A stretch of 64,000 nt of DNA, taken from NCBI GenBank assembly GCA_024103005.1, contig JAGFJA010000023.1:1-64000 (forward strand), given 5' to 3'. Origin of the DNA: Saprospiraceae bacterium (GTDB lineage: Bacteria > Bacteroidota > Bacteroidia > Chitinophagales > Saprospiraceae). Within the stretch, counting starts at the first letter, position 1. The number at the start of each line of letters is the position of its first letter. Made by a program: the position numbers and the translations under genes. This document shows positions 26,415-35,820 of this stretch, piece by piece. Below the pieces are notes generated by a model. It had not been told where the DNA came from. It did no database searches and saw nothing but the letters and a program-made list of their open reading frames with translations.

Positions 26415-27521
26415 TTGTCTGTCTTTGAAAAAGGTTCACTTTATGTGGGTACGTACTTTGGTATCCCTGTCAAGATACATTGGACCTTTGGATATATTTT
26501 ATTCTATATAATCTATACAAGTCATCAGGACAATATGGGGCTCATCGGGGCACTGTGGTTTGGCTTGTTTATGATGAGTCTTTTCCTTTGTGTTGTCCTG
26601 CATGAATATGGACATGCACTCGCTGCCAGACGCTATGGAATAAAGACAGCAGACATCACACTGACACCATTGGGAGGAATTGCCCGTCTGCTCAGGATGC
26701 CCGATAAGCCGGCTCAGGAACTGGTCGTAGCAATAGCAGGACCCTTAGTCAATGTTGTTATTGCCGGTCTGCTGTATTTAATCCTGGCATTCGGCTTTGA
26801 CGTCCATCCGCTGAATATCGACGTCGATAATGCCTATGACTTTTCAGGCAGACCTACCCAATTCGTGAGTATGATTATGCTGACGAATATTGTCCTGGTT
26901 GTGTTTAACTTGTTACCGGTATTTCCGATGGATGGCGGAAGGGTATTGCGTAGCTTGATAGCTATGAAGGCAAGCAAGGTCAAGGCTACCCTGATAGCTG
27001 CACGTACAGGGCAGGTTTTTAGTATTCTTTTTATTGTGTTTGGCCTTTATAATGGCAATTTTATACTGGCACTCATCGGGCTCTTTATCTTTCAGAGTGC
27101 CTATATGGAATATCGTTTTACCAAGTCTGAGAATATCATGCAGACATCCACCCTGGATGGTCTTGGAACAACAGAGTTTGACTCATTTCAGGACAATGAC
27201 CTCATCGTTAATTGTAAGGAATTGCTCAAATATTCTGACCAGCAGTTTTTCCCGGTGTACGAGGGTGGACAGGTAATCGGAAGTATATCAAGGGGCAAGA
27301 TCGCCGAATCCGGAGACCTTTATCATCCGGTATCCATGTTTAAACTGAAACAGGTCCCCTTACTTCCTGCAGATACCAACTGGATGACATGTTACAAGAT
27401 ATTTTCACAAGATCAGTCGGATATGGTTCTGATAGCTCATACGGATAAGCCGGTGGTATATCTGGATAAGTGGACATTTTACGAGCATCTAGAACAAAAT
27501 AAATTGCTCAAACCGGTTTAA
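26415..27521 (+). CDS. Site-2 protease family (M50) membrane metalloprotease
   Basis: 368 residues. The intramembrane zinc motif is 'LHEYGHALAARRYGI' (HExxH) and the second ligand region is 'NLLPVFPMDGGRVLRSL'. Together they define M50/S2P rhomboid-like intramembrane proteases, which release anchored regulators. The N-terminal 'GSLYVGTYFGIPVKIHWTF' is typical. The C-terminal 120 residues form a soluble domain resembling a degenerate CBS pair. The start must be TTG at 26415: an in-frame TGA lies two codons upstream and no ATG precedes the conserved region. The substrate is unknown, and no anti-sigma factor is encoded nearby. Confidence 0.88.
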   Translation: MSVFEKGSLYVGTYFGIPVKIHWTFGYILFYIIYTSHQDNMGLIGALWFGLFMMSLFLCVVLHEYGHALAARRYGIKTADITLTPLGGIARLLRMPDKPAQELVVAIAGPLVNVVIAGLLYLILAFGFDVHPLNIDVDNAYDFSGRPTQFVSMIMLTNIVLVVFNLLPVFPMDGGRVLRSLIAMKASKVKATLIAARTGQVFSILFIVFGLYNGNFILALIGLFIFQSAYMEYRFTKSENIMQTSTLDGLGTTEFDSFQDNDLIVNCKELLKYSDQQFFPVYEGGQVIGSISRGKIAESGDLYHPVSMFKLKQVPLLPADTNWMTCYKIFSQDQSDMVLIAHTDKPVVYLDKWTFYEHLEQNKLLKPV

Positions 27522-27600
27522 GCCGACCTATTAACACCTGTTGATTCTAACGATTACAGTTGATTCTACGTTTATATTTCAGACTGAAGTATAAAAACTT

Positions 27601-27993
27601 ATGAAAAGAAGAATCTCTATTTTAGGATTGTTTTTGCCGATAATATTATTTTCTATCAGCTGTAATAAGGTAAAATTCAACCTTGGTCTAAACCCTTTAT
27701 TTTGTATATATATCCATTCGGAAGATTATAACAATGTAGCTAAAGTAATAAATGATTTTTGTTCGAAACAAAACCCTTCCACTGATGATGCCATCAAGTT
27801 GAAACAATTGGAAATATGGTTGAAAAACTATGACTGCCTGACAGAAGTTAGCATAGTGTGTAATCCATGTATCTATACATATCCTGCCAAAAGCGAGATA
27901 AAAATATCATATATTAACGATAATCAGATTAAAATAAAACATTTGGATATCTTGATGAGCCGGCCATTAAAGATGACAGGTATCCACGATTAA
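27601..27993 (+). CDS. Small hypothetical lipoprotein
   Basis: 130 residues with a lipoprotein signal: basic start, hydrophobic core and 'FSISC' lipobox with the acylated Cys near residue 21. The mature part holds five further cysteines (about 28, 41, 74, 87 and 90), including 'CNPC', which could form disulfides or bind a metal. No known domain was recognised. It stands alone 79 bases after the protease gene and converges with terC. Confidence 0.6.
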   Translation: MKRRISILGLFLPIILFSISCNKVKFNLGLNPLFCIYIHSEDYNNVAKVINDFCSKQNPSTDDAIKLKQLEIWLKNYDCLTEVSIVCNPCIYTYPAKSEIKISYINDNQIKIKHLDILMSRPLKMTGIHD

Positions 27994-28075
27994 CGGATTG
28001 GCTTGTTGGTATATTGACTGGCTTTTGGCGTAAACAACCAGGTCGATTCTGTCAAACCTGCAATGAATGGCAATC

Positions 28076-29032
28076 TTATTCCGGCATCGGTTCGTCCACC
28101 TCTTTTTTAATCAATTTGGAAGCAAGCATTCCGCCTGCAAGCGCCAGGACTATAACTCCCAGAGAAAGCCAGTCAGGGATATCTACATGGTGCGAGAGCA
28201 ACATTTTGACACCGACAAAGGCAAGGATAACTATCAGGCTGTAGGAGATGTAGGTAAATTTATCCAGCATACCTACAATCAGGAAAAACATGGATCGGAG
28301 TCCCATTACTGCCAGAATATTCGAACTGAAGACAATAAACGGATCTGCAGTGATAGCTAAGATGGCCGGAATGCTGTCGATGGCAAAAAACAGGTCGGTA
28401 AGCTCAATGATAATCAGGGTCACAAACAGTGGGGTGGCAAAGGTAATGCCTCTTTTTCGGATGAAAAATTTGTCACCATATACTTTGTTGGATACAGGAT
28501 ATACCTTTTTTATCCACTTATATATTTTAGAATCTCGCGGATTTTGAGGCTTGTCATGCGTGAAAAGCATCCTAAGTGCCGTTACAATTAGAAATACGCC
28601 GAAGACATAGATTACCCATGTAAATTTATTGATCAGAGCTACACCGAAAATTATCATGATGGCCCGAAAAACAATGGCTCCTAAGACGCCGTAAAACAAG
28701 ACTTCATGCTGATATTTTTTTGGTATGGAAAAGGATGAAAATACCAGAGCTATCAGAAATATATTGTCCACACTAAGCGAAAGCTCTATAAGATAGCCGG
28801 TGATATATTTCATCACGGCATTGGTAGGGGATAGATGTGTCGGATTGTCTATCCATCCATGTTCGAAGGAAAGATATATGATTCCGGAAAACAACAATGC
28901 TACTGTTACCCAGATGATAGACCAGGTAGCTGCTTCTTTGGTTTTGATTTCATGGGGTGATTTATTGAATATTCCCAGGTCTATAGCTAAAGCTAAGACG
29001 ATAAATCCGATAAATATAATCCAGAGAGCCAT
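28076..29032 (-). CDS. TerC-family integral membrane protein
   Basis: 318 residues, with nine or so hydrophobic helices and the TerC signatures 'LSVDNIFLIALVFSSFSIP' and 'LIIIELTDLFFAIDSIPAI'. In these motifs the intramembrane acidic residues (Asp-Asn, Glu, Asp) are thought to bind divalent cations. TerC/Alx proteins export manganese or support metal loading of exported proteins. 'GITFATPLFVTLI' and 'SLIVILAFVGVKMLLSHH' are typical of the Alx branch. It lies 14 bases after the DedA gene and is probably co-transcribed with it. In other bacteria TerC and DedA proteins are both linked to pH or membrane-potential stress, so the pair may act together; that is inference. Confidence 0.92.
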   Translation of the reverse strand: MALWIIFIGFIVLALAIDLGIFNKSPHEIKTKEAATWSIIWVTVALLFSGIIYLSFEHGWIDNPTHLSPTNAVMKYITGYLIELSLSVDNIFLIALVFSSFSIPKKYQHEVLFYGVLGAIVFRAIMIIFGVALINKFTWVIYVFGVFLIVTALRMLFTHDKPQNPRDSKIYKWIKKVYPVSNKVYGDKFFIRKRGITFATPLFVTLIIIELTDLFFAIDSIPAILAITADPFIVFSSNILAVMGLRSMFFLIVGMLDKFTYISYSLIVILAFVGVKMLLSHHVDIPDWLSLGVIVLALAGGMLASKLIKKEVDEPMPE

Positions 29033-29046
29033 ATTCTGTGTATTGT

Positions 29047-29712
29047 TTAATGGGTTTCGGGCCTGAACTTTCTTTGATTACCCCGAAATAATTGCATAAT
29101 TACGGGAGCGGTCACGATGATGATGAGTCCGAGGATGACATATTCCAGATTTTTTTGCACCCAGGGATTTTCACCCAGTATATAACCGAGCGTCACCAAA
29201 CTTCCCACCCATAAGGCGGCACCAATCAGGTTGAAAAAAGTAAATCTTTTCATATCCATTCTAACTGTTCCGGCGATGATGGGAGCAAAGGTACGAATGA
29301 TGGGAAGAAAACGGGCAATTGCAATGGTAAAACCACCCTTTTTTTCGTAAAACTCCCGGGCTGCTTCGAAATGCTTTTTCTTGATAAACCAGGTTCCCTC
29401 AGGACGGCTGAATAAATACTCAAACCGATGCCCAAACCAATATCCGAAGAAATTGCCTAGGAAAGTCGAAAGAACAAACAGTATCATCCAGAAAGGCAGA
29501 TTTAATAATTCTGCACTATACGGATAATGTGCCTGATTGGCCGAGGCTATCACCATCCCTGAAATAAAAAGAAGGGGATCGCCGGGCAGGAAAAATCCGA
29601 AAAAAACGCCCGTTTCTATAAATAAAATCAGGAGAACCAGATACAGTCCTCCATTTCTCATAATCCAGTCTGCATCTAACAGATGCCGGAAAGTCTCTAT
29701 GATTGCATCCAA
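29047..29712 (-). CDS. DedA-family membrane protein (SNARE-associated/VTT domain)
   Basis: 221 residues, carrying the DedA signature 'FIETGVFFGFFLPGDPLLFISG' with the membrane-embedded Glu and 'FLPGD'. The second re-entrant region is 'FTIAIARFLPIIRTFAPIIAG', with the conserved Arg-x3-Pro and the Arg pair. DedA/VTT proteins flip undecaprenyl phosphate or phospholipids across the inner membrane. The frame requires a TTG start at 29712; the next in-frame ATG is at residue 18, just before the first helix, and is an alternative. TerC follows 14 bases downstream. Confidence 0.9.
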   Translation of the reverse strand: MDAIIETFRHLLDADWIMRNGGLYLVLLILFIETGVFFGFFLPGDPLLFISGMVIASANQAHYPYSAELLNLPFWMILFVLSTFLGNFFGYWFGHRFEYLFSRPEGTWFIKKKHFEAAREFYEKKGGFTIAIARFLPIIRTFAPIIAGTVRMDMKRFTFFNLIGAALWVGSLVTLGYILGENPWVQKNLEYVILGLIIIVTAPVIMQLFRGNQRKFRPETH

Positions 29713-29857
29713 TCTATTTTGTGTTTTAGTTTTGAAAAATTACCACATTAAGCCCCGATTTCAGCAGGAATTCATTAAGTTTGAATTATTGATTGTATGC
29801 TGGGAAGTTCTGGTAATTTATATAATAGATTTTGTTTATACGAATGATGATTCTGCA

Positions 29858-30106
29858 TTAAAAATCGAATAATTCGCCAAGCAAACCTTTCTTTTTCTTG
29901 TACCGATAGTCATCATCTTTTCGATAAGCAGGCCTTTCATGGTATTCGATAGAACGACTTGGTTGAATACTTTGAGCCGAACGCTCTATAATCTTATCCA
30001 ATTCGCCCCTGTCTAACCATACACCACGACATTCAGGACAGTAATCAATCTCTACGCCACTCCGGTCGGTCATGACCAGATTAATATTACAATTAGGGCA
30101 TTTCAT
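29858..30106 (-). CDS. Small TFIIB-type zinc-ribbon protein
   Basis: 82 residues: one zinc ribbon (Cys3, Cys6, Cys23, Cys26; 'MKCPNCNINLVM' and 'DYCPECRGVWLDRGELDKII'). A charged linker follows, then a Lys-rich tail ending in 'GLLGELFDF'. The zf-TFIIB (YjdB/DUF-like) family is widespread and mostly uncharacterised. The short hydrophobic tip 'GELFDF' resembles a docking peptide, but its partner is unknown. It stands 145 bases upstream of the DedA gene on the same strand. Confidence 0.82.
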   Translation of the reverse strand: MKCPNCNINLVMTDRSGVEIDYCPECRGVWLDRGELDKIIERSAQSIQPSRSIEYHERPAYRKDDDYRYKKKKGLLGELFDF

Positions 30107-30356
30107 TTTATAAATTTTTTAAGTTAGTATTTTTTATTCCTTGTGTAATCTTATCCGAACACTTCTGTTTACCTTTTAAATAATATTCATAAAAAAGTGA
30201 AACAGTAACCATACAAAACGTAATTATCTTAACATTATTATCTGCATCGAAGTTCAGATTTACTTCTTTTTAAAATGTTAAACAGCCTTTATCTTATTAA
30301 TCCTGATAAAGGATTAAAATATAATGGGAGAATATATGTTTCGGGAGTAGAATCTA

Positions 30357-32132
30357 TTATTTCTTCTTTTTCTTCTTTCTTGGGGCAGCCCGAAATTCAA
30401 GGTTTTCAAAGAAATCAGCGTCAGACATCGTTTCCGATGATTTATCTGATTTTTTGGACTTTTTTCCCTGATTTTCAGAAGAAGATTTGGATTTAGAGGG
30501 CTTAACCTGACGACCAAATGAGTCCAGACCGAGACCTGCAAGGATTTCTTCCAGAGTAGGCTCTCCTGATTCAGTATTTTTATTCTTTCTGTTATCCCTT
30601 TCCTTGTCTTTTTTGGTTTTTGAACCTTTGGCTGAATTAAATGGATTATTGCTTTCAGGCTTTGAACGGTTAAAGTCATCTTTTTTCCGATCACTGCGGC
30701 GACCAAACTTATCTTTATCCCGTGATTTATTCTTTTCAGCCGAATAATTCCTGTCTCTATCTCTATCTCTATCAGAACGAGACCTTCTGCCTCTGTCATT
30801 GTCTTTTGGCGTCTGGAGCGATTTAAGCCAGTCATGTTTGCCGGGTGGAATGATACGAGTCAAAAGTGCCGCAATAACCTGTACCGGATCATAATGCGGA
30901 GGAATCATTTCGGCAGCAAGATTCAGATAAACTTTTTCCTTTCCGGCTTCAATCGTTGATTCCACTTGCTTTCTGACCTGGTCCACCTCACTTTTAGCCA
31001 GATCGGCCGGGCTTGGAAGCCGGTATTGTTCTATCTTAACCTTGGCAAAGCTTTCTATCTGCCTTAGCAGTCTTTTATCTCTTGATCCTGCAACAAAACT
31101 GTAGGCCTTGCCTTCCTTTCCTGCTCTTCCTGTCCGGCCAATACGGTGGACATAATATTCTGGATCGAAGGATATGTCATAATTACACACCAGGTCAACA
31201 TTAGGCACATCAATGCCTCGGGCTGCCACGTCAGTCGCCACCAGGACTTTAAATTCACCTTTGCGGAACTTGTTGAGAATTCTATTTCGTTTCTCCTGAC
31301 TTAAGTCACCGTGTAAGACATCATTTTTAATTTGATTTTCTGCCAGTTCATTGGTCAGTTCATCTACCTTTGCTTTGGTGTTACAGAAGACTATTGCCTG
31401 GGCATAGTCGTCGGCACTCAAAAGGAAGGTCAGTATTTTCAGTCTGTTATTAAGATCTGTATCAATAAAGTATTGTTCGACGTTGGCAGAGGTGAGGTTG
31501 GTGGGAGTGACCTTGATCAGTTGCGGATTTTTCTGGTAGTTGTGGGTGATGTCGAGGATTGCTTTAGGCATGGTAGCAGAAAACAGGATTGTCTGTCTTT
31601 CCTCCGGGACCGATTCCAGAATACTTTCCAGATCTTCACGAAATCCCATATTCAACATCTCATCGGCTTCATCCAGTGCCAGTATTTCCAAATCTGCCAG
31701 TACAAGCGTACCCCGATCGATGTGGTCCATCACCCTGCCCGGTGTACCTACCACGATATCGACACCTGTCTTGAGGGCTTTGATCTGGGGGTTGACGGGG
31801 TCGCCGCCATAGATGGCAAAGACGGTGACATTGCGGGTATAGTAAGCGAGTTTTTTCAACTCATTGGTGACCTGAATGCATAGCTCGCGAGTAGGGCACA
31901 GGACAAGGCCTTTTGGAAATTTGCCTTCTTTGGTGATATTCTGAATCATTGGAATACCGAATGCAGCCGTCTTACCTGTTCCGGTCTGTGCCTGGCCGAT
32001 AAGGTCCACTCCCGTCAGTGCTACCGGAATGGCTCGTGCCTGAATGGGACTGGGAACGGTATAGTCTATGGCTTTCAGTGCCTTGAGTAAACTCTCATCG
32101 AGGTTTAATTCTTCAAATGTGGTTATTTCCAT
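30357..32132 (-). CDS. DEAD-box ATP-dependent RNA helicase (DeaD/CsdA-like)
   Basis: 591 residues from the ATG at 32132; an upstream in-frame extension to 32219 has no family resemblance. All helicase motifs are present: Q motif, AQTGTGKT (48-55), PTREL (80-84), TPGR, DEAD (154-157), SAT (185-187) and HRIGRTGR. After the two RecA-like domains a CsdA-like RNA-binding region is followed by about 160 residues of Lys/Arg/Asp/Ser-rich low complexity, ending in a run of lysines. Such tails anchor DEAD-box proteins to structured RNA. Likely roles are ribosome assembly or cold adaptation. It is monocistronic. Confidence 0.93.
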   Translation of the reverse strand: MEITTFEELNLDESLLKALKAIDYTVPSPIQARAIPVALTGVDLIGQAQTGTGKTAAFGIPMIQNITKEGKFPKGLVLCPTRELCIQVTNELKKLAYYTRNVTVFAIYGGDPVNPQIKALKTGVDIVVGTPGRVMDHIDRGTLVLADLEILALDEADEMLNMGFREDLESILESVPEERQTILFSATMPKAILDITHNYQKNPQLIKVTPTNLTSANVEQYFIDTDLNNRLKILTFLLSADDYAQAIVFCNTKAKVDELTNELAENQIKNDVLHGDLSQEKRNRILNKFRKGEFKVLVATDVAARGIDVPNVDLVCNYDISFDPEYYVHRIGRTGRAGKEGKAYSFVAGSRDKRLLRQIESFAKVKIEQYRLPSPADLAKSEVDQVRKQVESTIEAGKEKVYLNLAAEMIPPHYDPVQVIAALLTRIIPPGKHDWLKSLQTPKDNDRGRRSRSDRDRDRDRNYSAEKNKSRDKDKFGRRSDRKKDDFNRSKPESNNPFNSAKGSKTKKDKERDNRKNKNTESGEPTLEEILAGLGLDSFGRQVKPSKSKSSSENQGKKSKKSDKSSETMSDADFFENLEFRAAPRKKKKKK

Positions 32133-32327
32133 GTAAAAATTTGTTGTAGATGCCGGTATTCGGGCACATTGGTTATTATTCTTATTATTCAGATAATCAC
32201 CACACGAATGTCGTGACAACCGGCTTTTTTTGTTTGAAGAAGCGTTTATATTCGGCTTCTGCGCAGGTGAATTATGGATAGACCCTTTGGTCCAGGTGCT
32301 ATAATTTCCTGTCTTCGTGGTCAGACC

Positions 32328-32744
32328 TTATTTCATACTGTCCCTGATTTTTAGCGAATCTACCGCAAAGGTATCTTTTTTTTGGAAGGGACTTATAAAA
32401 TCACTCTTTTTTAACCATGGCCTGATAGGCAGATGCTCGATATTGGAAGAAAAAGTCTCCGTAATGGGTCGATCCGGACGATCTGGGCGTGACATGGTAT
32501 CGGCTCCTATAAACAATGCTTGCTCAAGGAGTGCCGAGTCCACCATTTGAGCCACATTGTTCAAGGCATTGGCATAACATTCGTCCAGTTTTTTCTTTTT
32601 ATAAGCTTCTTTTCTTCGCTCTATTTCCTTCAGAGCAGCCTTGGACAGGCCATTTGATGGTGTGGGCTCACCGGCTGACATACCTACAAAAACGGAGGTT
32701 GCTAACAAAGACAGAATAAATATAAGTCCGATTATTCTATTCAT
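32328..32744 (-). CDS. Hypothetical exported protein in the lptB unit
   Basis: 138 residues from the ATG at 32744, which begins a signal sequence (MNRIIGLIFILSLLATSVFV). The longer frame to 32885 overlaps the neighbouring gene and lacks signal features. The mature part has a charged helical stretch ('LKEIERRKEAYKKKKLDECY') and an acidic/Pro-rich end. I recognise no domain. It lies 22 bases after the small lipoprotein gene and looks like the last gene of the lptB transcript, which hints at an envelope role, but only by position. Confidence 0.6.
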   Translation of the reverse strand: MNRIIGLIFILSLLATSVFVGMSAGEPTPSNGLSKAALKEIERRKEAYKKKKLDECYANALNNVAQMVDSALLEQALFIGADTMSRPDRPDRPITETFSSNIEHLPIRPWLKKSDFISPFQKKDTFAVDSLKIRDSMK

Positions 32745-32766
32745 AGTTGTGGTTTGTCCTGTTGGA

Positions 32767-33123
32767 TTATTGTTTTTTGACAGTTGGTTTGACAGGATCC
32801 TGAATTTTGGCGTCGTCCCGATGCTCAAGTCGCTCCAGCTTGTTGAGAGCTTCGGGAAATTGGTTTTTTTGAGGAGGAAGACCATTGCCCTTTATCATAC
32901 GAATGTCTTTTACTCTGATGCGCAACAGGCTGTCGTAAGCTTTTTTGAATATTTCCTGTGTTATCTTATTACATTCAACCTGTACTTGAGAGTCAATGGT
33001 ACGATATTCATGAAACATCAGGGTATCGACTGTGTACCTCTCACCGGGAGCCATCTTGTCCCCTTCTTCATTGCAACTGTATATCATCGTGCATAAAAGC
33101 AAGGCAATGCCTAAGTATTTCAT
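32767..33123 (-). CDS. Small lipoprotein coupled to lptB
   Basis: 118 residues with a lipoprotein signal 'GIALLLCTMIYSC'; the acylated Cys is near residue 17. The ATG at 33123 overlaps the lptB stop by one base (TGATG), so translation is probably coupled. The mature protein is charged and helical, with no recognised domain. In E. coli the Lpt bridge uses LptC, LptA, LptD and LptE; this sequence does not resemble any of them by eye. A Bacteroidota-specific accessory is possible but unproven. Confidence 0.65.
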   Translation of the reverse strand: MKYLGIALLLCTMIYSCNEEGDKMAPGERYTVDTLMFHEYRTIDSQVQVECNKITQEIFKKAYDSLLRIRVKDIRMIKGNGLPPQKNQFPEALNKLERLEHRDDAKIQDPVKPTVKKQ

Positions 33124-33893
33124 CAAACCCCCTCCCTTATTTCTTTCTTTACACTGAGGTCGATGACCTTTCTTCTTAGTTCGAAATTTTGCCCCAAATA
33201 TACCTTACGTACCTGTTCATCCGCTGCTAATTCTTCCGCAGTGCCGGCCTTCAGGATGCTCCCCTCAAACATTAGATAGGAGCGGTCGGTTATTGACAAG
33301 GTCTCTTGGACATTATGGTCGGTAATCAGGATGCCGATGTTTTTGGTCCTTAGTTTTGCCACAATGTATTGAATATCTTCTACGGCGATGGGGTCGATGC
33401 CTGCAAAGGGTTCGTCCAGGAGGATAAACTTGGGATCAGATGCCAGTGCCCGGGCTATTTCACACCTTCTTCTTTCGCCGCCACTCAGGGTGTCACCGTT
33501 ATTTTTGCGGACCTTGTGCAGTCCGAACTCATCCAGCAGGGATTCAAGCCGTTCTTTTTGTTGTGCCGCAGTATATGGCATCATTTCGAGGACGGCCTTA
33601 ATATTGTCTTCAACACTTAATTTTCTAAAGACGGAAGCTTCCTGAGGCAGATACCCGATACCTTTCTGGGCACGGCGGTACATGGGCAGGCCGGTAATCT
33701 CTTCCTCATCCAGAATGACTCTACCGCCGTTGGGCTTGATAAATCCGACAATCATATAAAATGAGGTGGTTTTACCGGCACCATTGGGACCCAGCAGACC
33801 GACGATTTCACCTTGTTCGACATCGACTGAAACTCCCTTGACAACCCGGCGCTTGCCGTATATCTTCATCAGATCTCTTGCAATGAGTCTCAT
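33123..33893 (-). CDS. lptB: LPS export ABC transporter ATP-binding protein
   Basis: 256 residues. Walker A GPNGAGKT (35-42), Q-loop '[17 protein letters not shown]', signature LSGGE (136-140), Walker B '[20 protein letters not shown]' and H-loop His are all present. '[14 protein letters not shown]' and 'AGIDPIAV' separate LptB from amino-acid transporters. It powers extraction of lipopolysaccharide from the inner membrane for delivery to the cell surface. Two small envelope proteins follow in the same transcript. A TAnnTTTG promoter lies about 30 bases upstream. Confidence 0.95.
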   Translation of the reverse strand: MRLIARDLMKIYGKRRVVKGVSVDVEQGEIVGLLGPNGAGKTTSFYMIVGFIKPNGGRVILDEEEITGLPMYRRAQKGIGYLPQEASVFRKLSVEDNIKAVLEMMPYTAAQQKERLESLLDEFGLHKVRKNNGDTLSGGERRRCEIARALASDPKFILLDEPFAGIDPIAVEDIQYIVAKLRTKNIGILITDHNVQETLSITDRSYLMFEGSILKAGTAEELAADEQVRKVYLGQNFELRRKVIDLSVKKEIREGV

Positions 33894-33922
33894 AAACAGT
33901 TAGTTGATAAAAATTGACGGCG

Positions 33923-33930
33923 CAAAGGTA
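33923..33930 (-). promoter_or_regulatory. -7 promoter element of lptB
   Basis: On the minus strand the sequence reads tacctttg, an exact TAnnTTTG match, about 30 bases before the lptB ATG. Confidence 0.65.
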
Positions 33931-34101
33931 CGATATTTTGACAAGTTGATGATATTGTCAGATTAATATGCAATCACTTGGCATCTCAAATTGATTCGAA
34001 AGATTGGAAGAATATAAAATATTGTATTTGTTAAATATATAATATATTATTTATCAAATAATTATATTTAAAAACTTGACTATTTCAGATATTCTTAAAT
34101 T

Positions 34102-35820
34102 TTATTTAAAATCATTCAGGCTCAATTTGTAGTGCTTATCAGGACTTGTATGTAAGGGGATATTCTTTCCGGAATAATGAATTGTACACGTTCCGCCGGA
34201 TTTTGAAAGGATATCTGCATTGACAAGTCTGCCATTTTTCCAGGTCATAGACACTTCAAAGTTGCCCCTGGCACACAGGCCGGTAATCTTTCCGGTATCC
34301 CATTCATCAGGCAAGGAGGGTAAGAGAAAGATATTTCCTTCATTGCTTTGGAGTAGCATCTCTGCGATTCCTGCCGTCGCGCCCAGGTTCCCATCGATTT
34401 GAAAAGGCGGGTGAGCGCAGAAGAGATTGGGATAGGTGCCGGATGAAGTTTTGTTAATCTCCGTTGGTTTCCACAGCTGTTTGAGCAATTTTAAGGCGTG
34501 ATTGCCTTCTCTCAATCTGGCGTAAAAACAGACCTTCCACGCCATGCTCCATCCTGTACCGCTATCTCCTCTCTGAGTAAGGGTCAGGCGGGCAGCCTCA
34601 GCGAGTCGGGGTGTTTTTTCAGGCGATATCTCATCGTAAGGATATAGTCCGTATAAATGGGAGACATGTCGGTGATGAGGTTCTGCGTCTTGCCAGTCGT
34701 CGAGCCATTCATTCAGATCTCCGGCAGCACCGATTTTATCCGGCGCCAGATGGGGAATGATAGACTTCAGCGTATCTGACCACAAGGAATCAATCTTCAG
34801 TATTTCGGCGGCATCAGCGCAAGCTCTGAAGATTTCCCGGCATATCTGCATGTCCATCGTCGGACCCATGCAGGTGTTGCCTTTGAAACCGTTGGGCATA
34901 ATGTATGTGTTTTCAGGTGAATTGGAAGGAGCCGTTACCAGGCAGTCGTGAAGTGGGTCATAAATTAAGATAGATTGTAAAAACTGAGCCGAACCTTTTA
35001 GCACCGGGTAATACATCTTTAAAAAGGAAGTGTCCCGTGTGAAGCGAAAATGCTCGTAAATAGCCGAACAAAGCCACGCTCCGCCTGTCAGGGTTGAGCC
35101 CCATTCTGCGCCTTCTCCCGGGGACGTATAGTACCAGGGATTACTGATGACATGCGCTACCCATCCCCGGGCACCGTAATATGCACGGGCAGTTTTTTCA
35201 CCGTTTTTCACCAGTGAATAAATGAAGTGGAAAAGAGGTTGGGCGGCAGAGCTTAGATTGGTCACTTCTGCCGGCCAGTAATTCATTTGAAGGTTGATAT
35301 TGAGATGATAATCACCATTCCATGGCGTCTGATACTCTTCTGCCCATAAACCCTGCAAATTTGCAGGGAGGCAGCCCGGACGGGAAGATGAAATGAGCAG
35401 ATACCTACCGAAGTTAAAATAGAGCACTGCCAATTGATTATCGCTGTATCCTTCTGCATAGTCAATCAGTCTTCTTTGCGTGGTTCTATTGTCTTTTTGG
35501 GAGCCTCCTGCCAGAGACCATTGGCATCGGTTGTAAAGTTTTTGGTAAGCATTAATACTTGATTTTTGCGCATCCTGCCATGAAATACTCCTCGCGGAAT
35601 CAAGATAATGCTTTGCTTTTTTTACAACATCTGTTGAATCCGTAGCTCCCAGATGTATGTTATAATTGGTCGCTGCAGAGATACGGATAATGCATTCATC
35701 GGCACCATTAATCACCAGCTCTCCACGGTTTTCACTGACAGCGCCACCTTTTACTTCAACCGCTGCGATGGCAGCAAATTTCAAACCCTTGTCCTTGCCG
35801 GAAGGAAGCTGACCCTGCAT
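34102..35820 (-). CDS. GH95 alpha-L-fucosidase, C-terminal catalytic part (separated by frameshift)
   Basis: 572 residues carrying the catalytic (alpha/alpha)6 barrel of glycoside hydrolase family 95. The motif 'LQGLWAEEYQTPWNGDYHL' is followed by 'NINLQMNYWPAEVTNLS', whose Asn pair matches the catalytic Asn residues known in bifidobacterial AfcA. 'FQIDGNLGATAGIAEMLLQS' is also present. The frame is open upstream of its first ATG to about 35888, and that stretch (SLALHRAAEAFISTSPGTIL) continues the fold of the N-terminal fragment. It therefore belongs to one gene with the fragment at 35781-36470, split at an A9 run. GH95 enzymes remove alpha-1,2-fucose (some act on galactose) from glycans. 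Confidence 0.85.
   Translation of the reverse strand: MQGQLPSGKDKGLKFAAIAAVEVKGGAVSENRGELVINGADECIIRISAATNYNIHLGATDSTDVVKKAKHYLDSARSISWQDAQKSSINAYQKLYNRCQWSLAGGSQKDNRTTQRRLIDYAEGYSDNQLAVLYFNFGRYLLISSSRPGCLPANLQGLWAEEYQTPWNGDYHLNINLQMNYWPAEVTNLSSAAQPLFHFIYSLVKNGEKTARAYYGARGWVAHVISNPWYYTSPGEGAEWGSTLTGGAWLCSAIYEHFRFTRDTSFLKMYYPVLKGSAQFLQSILIYDPLHDCLVTAPSNSPENTYIMPNGFKGNTCMGPTMDMQICREIFRACADAAEILKIDSLWSDTLKSIIPHLAPDKIGAAGDLNEWLDDWQDAEPHHRHVSHLYGLYPYDEISPEKTPRLAEAARLTLTQRGDSGTGWSMAWKVCFYARLREGNHALKLLKQLWKPTEINKTSSGTYPNLFCAHPPFQIDGNLGATAGIAEMLLQSNEGNIFLLPSLPDEWDTGKITGLCARGNFEVSMTWKNGRLVNADILSKSGGTCTIHYSGKNIPLHTSPDKHYKLSLNDFK

Noticed and set aside
30314-30835. Lys/Ile-rich 173-codon frame antisense-shifted inside the helicase gene
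   Set aside because: It is the same strand in another frame over the low-complexity tail of the DEAD-box gene and mirrors that composition.
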